Source: Saprospiraceae bacterium
Lineage (GTDB): Bacteria > Bacteroidota > Bacteroidia > Chitinophagales > Saprospiraceae
Assembly (NCBI GenBank): GCA_016717145.1
Contig: JADKGD010000002.1
Span: 341,167 to 405,166, forward strand
Length of the DNA: 64,000 nucleotides
Direction: 5' to 3'
Numbering within the stretch: the first letter of the stretch is position 1; every line of letters begins with the position of its first letter. The notes below the pieces were generated by a model that saw only the letters and a list, made by a program, of their open reading frames with translations, had not been told where the DNA came from and did not search any database. Of this stretch, positions 57,515 through 64,000 are shown piece by piece. A program made the position numbers and the translations under genes.

Positions 57515-58339
57515 TTAATTAAAGGTTATATAGTTTTCGGGATTAACATATTTTCCGTCATACCACATCTCAAAATGAAGATGCGGTCCGGTTGACATTT
57601 CACCACTATTACCAATGATGGCAATGGCCTGACCGGTTTTTACAATGTCACCAGTTTTAACTAATAATATGGAATTATGTTTATACACAGAAACCACATT
57701 TTTTGTATGCTGGATGTAAACACTATTTCCTGTGGCTATTGATTGCTCTGCACTAACTACGATGCCATCCATTATTGATTTGATTGGTGAATCTTTACCG
57801 GCCAGAATATCTATACCATAATGCTGAATGGATGGTTGAAATTTTGCCGAAATCTTGCCAATTACAGGAGTAGCAAATTTTAGAAAATTTAACTCTTTAG
57901 CCCTTTTTGTTTCCATAAGATCAGCCTGATTGACCATTTCCGGATGGATGTTTTTAGCAGCCGCAACAGAATCGATTTTATCTACACTTGTATTATATAT
58001 ACCGCCTGTCAGCATATTTTTTAATCCGGTTGTATAAGTGTCATACGCGGAGACTTCTTCCTCCAGAGCATCAACTTTTTTTGACAATTCAATAAATTTT
58101 TTATTATCTGTAATGTCTCCATAACCCGGTATCAATCTTTTTACAGGAGTAAAAATGATGAAAGAAATTACAAGAAAAGACAAAAGCAAGGCCAAAACAC
58201 TCATAAAAATGTAGAAACTAAGTAATGATAAATTATATGATCCAACCTCTTCAAGGTTTTCATCATCCAGAATGGAGATTCTGTAATTGTCCCTGAGTCG
58301 GTCCCATAATTTTCTTTTTACTGGTAATCCACCCGGCAC
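57515..58339 (-). CDS. Membrane-anchored M23 peptidase
   Basis: The product is 274 residues from a GTG start. It has one membrane span (about 37-65), then a coiled coil (KKFIELSKKVDALEEEVSAY), then the LytM domain: HYGIDILAG gives the first Zn ligands (HxGxD) and GPHLHFEMWYDG the HxH. It cuts peptidoglycan cross-links in the periplasm or regulates amidases. A TATTTTTG box lies 38 bases above the start. No ATG is available near the N-terminus. Confidence 0.9.
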   Translation of the reverse strand: MPGGLPVKRKLWDRLRDNYRISILDDENLEEVGSYNLSLLSFYIFMSVLALLLSFLVISFIIFTPVKRLIPGYGDITDNKKFIELSKKVDALEEEVSAYDTYTTGLKNMLTGGIYNTSVDKIDSVAAAKNIHPEMVNQADLMETKRAKELNFLKFATPVIGKISAKFQPSIQHYGIDILAGKDSPIKSIMDGIVVSAEQSIATGNSVYIQHTKNVVSVYKHNSILLVKTGDIVKTGQAIAIIGNSGEMSTGPHLHFEMWYDGKYVNPENYITFN

Positions 58340-58376
58340 GGACTAAATTTTGGTCAAAAAATAAAATAATTTTGCA

Positions 58377-58384
58377 CAAAAATA
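58377..58384 (-). promoter_or_regulatory. Promoter -7 box of the M23 gene
   Basis: TATTTTTG on the minus strand, 38 bases above the GTG. It shares the 58340-58487 intergenic region with the porW promoter. Confidence 0.4.
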
Positions 58385-58440
58385 GTTATATAAATGCGTT
58401 TACAATGCAATTTTATTAATTATTTACCAAAATAACCAAT

Positions 58441-58448
58441 TATCTTTG
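58441..58448 (+). promoter_or_regulatory. Promoter -7 box of porW
   Basis: TATCTTTG followed by TGCAC, 39 bases above the TTG start; the gyrB promoter has the same octamer and the same TGCAC extension. Confidence 0.5.
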
Positions 58449-58487
58449 TGCACTTTAATTAAATATTATAATTAAAATTAATATATT

Positions 58488-61400
58488 TTGAAAAAATTCT
58501 TTAAACTTTTTTTTACCATATTCTTGATTAGTATTTTGTTTATCTCTTGTGTGACAAAAAGAAAGAAAAACGAAACAACAAAGTTTGGCAAGTTTTACCA
58601 CAATACTACTGCCTATTATAATGGCTATTGGAATTCAAAAGAAATACTTAAAGAAAGTATGAAAACATTACGTCTTGCCAACGTAGATAATTATAATAAA
58701 ATATTGGAAGTTGAAGACTTTATTTCTATTGACAACCCCAAAATGGTAAAAGCCGATATGGACAAAATAATAGAAAAGGTTACCACAGTTGCCCAGTTGC
58801 ATGAACCAAGCTCATGGGTTGATGATTGTTATGTTATGATGGCCAGAGCTCAATATCTAAAACAAGAGTATGAGACTTGTGAAGAAACGCTTAAATATTT
58901 TCAAGAAGATTTTAATCCTTCAAATCCTTACGGCAGAAATTATAAAAGTAAAAAACTGAAAAGTAAAGAAGCAAAAAAAGTAAAGGAAGCTGCAAAGGAG
59001 GAAAAAGAAAAGAAAAGGAAAAAGAAGCTGAAGTAAAAAAAAATAAAAAAAAACAGGAACTAGCTGAAAAGAAAGAAATTAAAGAATCAAAAGAAAAGAC
59101 AAAGGAAGAAATAAAAAAAGAGAAGGCCAAACAAAAAGCACAGGAAAAAAAGGATAGAGAAAAACAGCGTAAAGAGAATATTAAAAACAAGAAAAAAGGA
59201 GAAGCGGTTGTAAAAATTAAGCCTGCTTCAAAAGACTCCATAACAGTTAATAAGCCAACAGAGTCAAATGTCCCAAAAGATGTCAAAAAGCCGACTAAGC
59301 TAGACGTAAAAAAAGATACATCAGCATATAAGGAAGCCCCAAAGCCAAAACCTCAGGAAGATGAAACTGCTTACAGTGAGGGTCTTTTATGGCTGGCAAA
59401 AACACATATAAAACGCGAAAATTGGTATGCCAGTGAAATCATACTTAAAAAACTCGAAGCAAATGCAATAAATGATGCTATAAAAGGAGAGTTGCCTGCC
59501 ACCTTTGCCAATCTTTATATCAAACAAAAAAAGTATGATGAAGCAATACCAAAACTTATTCTTGCCATTGAAAATGAAGATAATAAGCAATTGAAAGCCA
59601 GATATTCATTTATTGCAGGCCAAATTTCACAACTTCAAAATGACAATAATGCTGCGTTAAACTTTTTTGCAGATGCTGAAAAATATGCAATTGATAATAA
59701 AATGGAGTTTATGTCAGAATTGGCGATTGCCAAAAACGGCATCATTTCAGGCAGGAAATCTAAAAAAGACGTTATCTCTGACCTTTTGGACATGTTGAAG
59801 GAAGATAAGTATGCAACATTAAAAGATCAGATTTATTTTACACTTGCAGAAATTGAATTGTCACAAAAAAATGAAACTGAGGCAATTGCATATTTTAAAA
59901 AATCAGTAGCCAATAATGTATCAGATCAAAAACTAAAAGGAGAAGCATACATTAATATTGCAAACCTGTATTATAATAATGAAAAATATCTGGAATCATC
60001 CAACTATTTTGACACAACATTAACCTTGTTATCAAGTACTGATGAGCGATATAGTCAAGTTCAGAAGTACGTTGCCAACCTAAAAGAGATAGCTGCAAAT
60101 ATTTTCTTAATCCAATATCAGGATACCCTTCTTTATTTTGCGTCTTTATCGGAAAAGGACCAAAAGAAAGTTGTTTCTGCCTGGATAGAAAAAAATAAAC
60201 CAAGCGAGGTAATGGTAGAAGAAAAGAAAGGACCTATCAGTAAAAGTTTAAGTACCTCCAGAGGAATTGATTTTGGGGTAAGTACTTTTTTTGCTTATAA
60301 TAAGCTTACAAAATTAAAAGGTAAAGATGATTTTGAAAAAGTATGGGGTAAACATACACTCGAAGACGATTGGCGAAGGAGCAGTAAATCAAATTCAAGC
60401 CCAATCGTTGAAGAGGAAGTCAAAGTAGCTGAATCTGATGGAAAAGAAGAAACTGTCAGTAACGAGGAATATAACAAATTTATAAAGTCTCTGCCAGACA
60501 ATCCAGTCAAAAAGCAAGAAGTGAATGATAAAATATCAAAAGCTATGTTTACGCTTGGCAAACTTTTCAGGGATAAAATTGAAAAATATCTGAAATCGGC
60601 TGAAACTCTGGAAGGTATGCATGCAAGATATGGCGCAACTCCATATGAACTTGATTCTTATTATTATCTGTATCTCGATTATATAGACCTTAACAATTCT
60701 GCCAAAGCTGAGGAGTTCAAAGCCAAAATAGTCCGCAAGTATCCGGACTCTAAATATGCTTCCATTCTAAATGATCCTGATTTCTTTTCGAAAACTCAAA
60801 AGAAAGCAAATAATCCCGAAGAATTTTATAAAAGCGTTTATGCTCTTTTTAGTAAAGGGCAGTATGCTCTGGCACTTGAAAGAATTGAGAAAGCAGGTAC
60901 AATAGTTGATCAGGAACTTGATAATCCATATCTGGCAAAAATGGCCTTACTTAGGGCTATGTGTCTTGGTAGCAAAGAAGGTAAAGATGCATATGTGAAA
61001 GCATTAAATGAAGTTATTGTTGGTTATCCAAATACGCCCGAACAATCAAAAGCAAAAGAAATCATGCGTTTTCTTGGTGGAGATAAGAGTGCTTTTGCAA
61101 GTGTGAATCCTGAAGATGTAGATAAAATTTATCAAAAAGAAGACGACCAAAATCATTATGTAGCAGTAATTACTTATGGATTGGATGAAACCCAGAATGT
61201 AAATGTAAAAGTTGCTATTTCTGAGTATAATAAAAAGAATTTTAAAGTAGATCGACTCCAATTTGGCGATGCAAGTCTGAATATCACAGATAATTCACAA
61301 GTTATCCTGGTACGTAAATTTGAAAATGCAGCCAAAGTCATGGAGTACTACAATAAAGTAATCAAAGATAAAGACGAGTATCTTGGTCAACCAGGCATGA

Positions 61401-61510
61401 ATGTGGATATTCTTCCTATTTCCCAAAGGAATTACAGGAAAATGTTAAGTGAACGTACAGCAGTGGCATACAGAGTTTTTTTTGAAACCAATTACTTAGG
61501 AAATAAGTAA
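58488..61510 (+). CDS. porW: T9SS lipoprotein PorW/SprE (frameshifted)
   Basis: The joined product is about 1,007 residues from TTG 58488. LISILFISCVTKRKKNE is a lipoprotein signal; YHNTTAYYNGYWNSKEIL and HEPSSWVDDCYVMMARAQYL are the PorW/SprE signatures. A Lys/Glu-rich linker of about 110 residues follows, then TPR repeats to the end. The frame breaks in the A5 run 59019-59023; adding one A gives RKKEAEVKKNKKKQELAEK and joins the second frame (ORF from 59492). PorW links the T9SS trans-envelope motor to the outer-membrane translocon. A true null here would be surprising, as T9SS cargo genes lie in the same window. Confidence 0.88.
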
Positions 61511-61518
61511 TTACCTGA

Positions 61519-64000
61519 TTATAACTCGAATGTGCCTTGAGGCAAAAAGTCTTCTTTATTGTCCTCCGACTCAAAATCAAGTGAAACGGGCATATTGCGC
61601 ATTACAAAATTACACCACTTGCATTTCTCATCTCCGCAACCTGGCTCGAAAATATGATTTTTAATATCTGTGTAAGCCTGAACTAATTGTTTGCCTACAG
61701 TTTCGGTCTGGTCGAAATCAATCGTAAAAGACTTGGTTTTGTAATGCCCATCACTTGTTTTTTCTACAAAATCCATGATGCCGTTGCGCATTACCCAATT
61801 ATGTCTTTTATCACCATCGAGTAATAATCTATAGAATATAATTTGTCTCCAGTAATCGCCGCCTATGGATTCTTCATTAGCTATGGCTAGTTTTTTAGAA
61901 TCATATTTGCCTGTTTTATAATCTGTTACAGAAATATGATCTTTATAAATATTGATTCTATCCAATTTTCCGGATATTGGTACACCTTTATATTCAGTGG
62001 AGGGAATATTGTATTCCAATTCATATCTGGACGGCAATAACCATTCTTTATTGTGTTCTGTAAAATAATCCGTAAGCAGATTTATTCCATGAGTTGAATA
62101 ATTATCAAATTCCTGACTTGTAAAATGAGAGCGATACATATCCATACCCTTTAAAAAATATGAGGTTAATTTCGACACTCCTGCATATGATCTTGGTGCT
62201 GAGCTTTCGATATCTCTAAAAAACTGCTCCAAACCGTAATGTATGGCATTTCCAAAACCCATCGTTGCGCTCCTGCCCAAAGGCACCCTTAGTATCGTTT
62301 CAAAATAAAAAGTAAGCTTACAATTCAAATATTTATTTAGACTTGTGGCACTGATTTTAAAATTTTCCAGGATTTTATTTATTAGTTCGCCATCTATCAG
62401 TTTTGTAGCACCACGTTTGAATTTCATTAGTTCAGCTTTGTACATAATGATGGCTTCATCATCAATTTTGGCTTTTTTGATTTCTTTATCACTAGAAACG
62501 ATTTCAGAAACAAATTTTGATGTTCCAAGTGGTTTTTCATCATCGCTATGCGTAGGGTAGGTTATATAAAGATGATCCTTGGCTCTGGTCATGGCAACAT
62601 AAAAAAGTCTTCTGTCGTCTTCGATCTCACTGCCATCTGTGGAAGCTGTAAGCGTAGGTGGTAAGGTATATTTAAAATTGCCATTTTTTTTATCTTCCCA
62701 CATGCCTGATATCGTTCGTAAGATAAAAACATGTTCAAACTCCATACCTTTTGACCCGTGCGCTGTCATAAAATGAAGCCCGTTTTCATTGCTGATAATT
62801 CTATTTACGGGCAATTCCAGCCCGTTTTCACGCATGATATCTACCAATTTTAATACATTCTTTAAAGTAAACATCCTGGTTTTAGCGGCTTCATTTTTTA
62901 CAAAATCAAAAAACGTGTTGACCAGTTGTAGCTTCCATGATTTATCAGGACTATTTAGTAAAGTGTGTAATATATTCCCTTCAGTAAGAATTTTTTCAAT
63001 CAGTGTCTGAATAGTAACATTACTGATATCGTTTATCCATTGTTCAATAATTGTTGAAACTTGTTTAATTTTAGTTATTTCCTTAACTCCTGCCTTTGTT
63101 AGTAAATCTTCCTGACTGATGACATTGCGCCATTTGTAGTAAGGATCAATATCGTTTTCATCATCCATTTTGCGTCTGGTTAACATATTTATAGCAGCTA
63201 TGTCGAGCGCAGATATTCCGAAATTTTCATAATGTAAAATTTCAAAGAGCTTATCCTCTCCACTGTGAGGTTTTGAAAACTCGCTATTCAGGTATTCAAG
63301 AATACTCAATAGCCTTATAACTTCATTTTCGTAAAGGACATTGACCCTTTTTTTGACATTGATTGGAATTTTTTTTTGCAAAAAGTATCTGACCAAATTT
63401 TCTACAACTTTGTGTTTGCTGTAAATAATAGCTATGTTGTTATAAGGAACACCCGTTACGTGCAGCTTGGTGATCTTTTGTATGATGCCTACTTCTTCCT
63501 GGGTTTCATTTTGATATTCTACTACTTCAGGGTCAGTAGCTTCCTCAAAACTCCCTTTTCTTTTTTCAGTAAGTTCTTTAATTAAGTAATCATACTTTTT
63601 TACCAGACGATCGTTATTAAATTCTATAAGGTGTTTTGCTTTGTTAAGTATCTTTTGACTTGACCGATAATTGTCCGTAAGAACAATTTCAACAGGGCTA
63701 AATCTCATTTTAAAATCAATAATACTATTCATGTTTGCTCCTTGAAACCGAAAAATACTTTGGTCATCATCACCTACAATAAATAAATTAGGTTGATCCC
63801 AATATTCAGCAAGTAAAAATAAAAGTTCGTTTTGGGCTCCGTTAGTATCCTGATATTCATCTACCAGCAAGTATTGAAACCTTTCCTGATATTTTGCCAG
63901 CAGATCGTCATGTGTTTTGAACTTTTCAATTACCCATAATATCATATCCTGATAATCGTATCGCTCCCTGCGCTTCATTTCTTCATTATAATGATCCAGT
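61519..64000 (-). CDS. UvrD/Rep-type helicase with C-terminal Fe-S PD-(D/E)XK nuclease, N-terminus outside window
   Basis: The frame is still open at base 64000, so the Walker A part lies beyond the edge. Within the window: YLLVDEYQDTNGAQN (motif II), VGDDDQSIFRFQGA (motif III), VLTDNYRSS (motif IV), TAHGSKGMEFEHVF (motif V) and RRLFYVAMTRAKDHLYI (motif VI). The last 270 residues form a nuclease: AIHYGLEQFF, then GKLDRINIYKD and VTDYKTGKYD. A Cys in NKYLNCKLTFYF plus GCGDEKCKWCNF form the Fe-S staple seen in AddB and Cas4. The fused helicase-nuclease would process double-strand ends. The partner subunit is not visible. Confidence 0.9.
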   Translation of the reverse strand, partial: LDHYNEEMKRRERYDYQDMILWVIEKFKTHDDLLAKYQERFQYLLVDEYQDTNGAQNELLFLLAEYWDQPNLFIVGDDDQSIFRFQGANMNSIIDFKMRFSPVEIVLTDNYRSSQKILNKAKHLIEFNNDRLVKKYDYLIKELTEKRKGSFEEATDPEVVEYQNETQEEVGIIQKITKLHVTGVPYNNIAIIYSKHKVVENLVRYFLQKKIPINVKKRVNVLYENEVIRLLSILEYLNSEFSKPHSGEDKLFEILHYENFGISALDIAAINMLTRRKMDDENDIDPYYKWRNVISQEDLLTKAGVKEITKIKQVSTIIEQWINDISNVTIQTLIEKILTEGNILHTLLNSPDKSWKLQLVNTFFDFVKNEAAKTRMFTLKNVLKLVDIMRENGLELPVNRIISNENGLHFMTAHGSKGMEFEHVFILRTISGMWEDKKNGNFKYTLPPTLTASTDGSEIEDDRRLFYVAMTRAKDHLYITYPTHSDDEKPLGTSKFVSEIVSSDKEIKKAKIDDEAIIMYKAELMKFKRGATKLIDGELINKILENFKISATSLNKYLNCKLTFYFETILRVPLGRSATMGFGNAIHYGLEQFFRDIESSAPRSYAGVSKLTSYFLKGMDMYRSHFTSQEFDNYSTHGINLLTDYFTEHNKEWLLPSRYELEYNIPSTEYKGVPISGKLDRINIYKDHISVTDYKTGKYDSKKLAIANEESIGGDYWRQIIFYRLLLDGDKRHNWVMRNGIMDFVEKTSDGHYKTKSFTIDFDQTETVGKQLVQAYTDIKNHIFEPGCGDEKCKWCNFVMRNMPVSLDFESEDNKEDFLPQGTFEL

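Noticed and set aside
1..64000. CRISPR array or toxin-antitoxin pair
   Set aside because: No regularly spaced direct repeats other than the abutting 22-bp IS21 units, and no paired small genes with recognisable toxin or antitoxin motifs.

Overview
The window looks like a chromosomal segment from a member of the Bacteroidota, probably in or near the Saprospiria. The evidence is AT-rich DNA, almost no Shine-Dalgarno sites, many TAnnTTTG boxes (the Bacteroidota -7 promoter element), and type IX secretion (T9SS) traits: gliding-motility-type C-terminal domains, SprB-like repeats and the T9SS lipoprotein PorW. The species cannot be named from this sequence alone.

Layout. 1-7620: an eight-gene sulfur island on the + strand (persulfide dioxygenase/rhodanese, TPMT-like methyltransferase, two-part YeeE/YedE transporter, TsdA-like dihaem cytochrome c, DsrE-like protein, OprD-like porin, AraC regulator). 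7632-10290: lipase-like hydrolase, acyl-ACP desaturase, SRPBCC protein. 10427-16555: a secreted-protein cassette (coiled-coil protein, DUF1800, DUF1501, PA14/discoidin surface protein). 16571-22450: NhaC antiporter, saccharopine-dehydrogenase-like reductase, pterin dehydratase, Pth, radical SAM/SPASM protein, PAP2-like protein and tRNA-Gln(UUG). 22659-24926: an IS21-type remnant abutting a complete IS4-family element. 24944-29398: four minus-strand genes riddled with small indels (OmpA/PD40, DUF4230, DUF3108, flippase-like LPG-synthase TM). 29430-32206: a large plant-type LRR surface protein. 32402-34277: three small membrane or secreted proteins. 34493-42494: AraC regulator, EamA transporter, PheS, O-antigen-ligase-like protein, NadE, NdpA-like nucleoid protein and an esterase lipoprotein. 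42521-47428: a T9SS cargo protein and a SprB-like giant adhesin. 47670-55996: a tightly packed run gyrB, small membrane protein, mutL, two rhomboids, EEP-family protein, nadA, LMW phosphatase. 55984-64000: epimerase, HAD protein, M23 peptidase, PorW and a UvrD-type helicase/nuclease cut by the window edge.

How the genes work together. The first seven enzymes and transporters plausibly import thiosulfate or related sulfane sulfur through the porin and YeeE/YedE pair, oxidise it at the TsdA-like cytochrome, and detoxify persulfide with the dioxygenase-rhodanese; the AraC gene is the likely regulator. Several large secreted proteins carry T9SS sorting signals, and PorW belongs to the machine that would export them.

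Sequence quality. Eight otherwise well-preserved genes are each broken by one single-base length change in a poly-A or poly-T run (near 14666, 17240, 18704, 24575, 29874, 45265, 56936 and 59019). In every case restoring one base rejoins a family-consistent protein. I read most of these as homopolymer errors in the assembly rather than true pseudogenes, but transcriptional slippage or real decay cannot be excluded from sequence alone.
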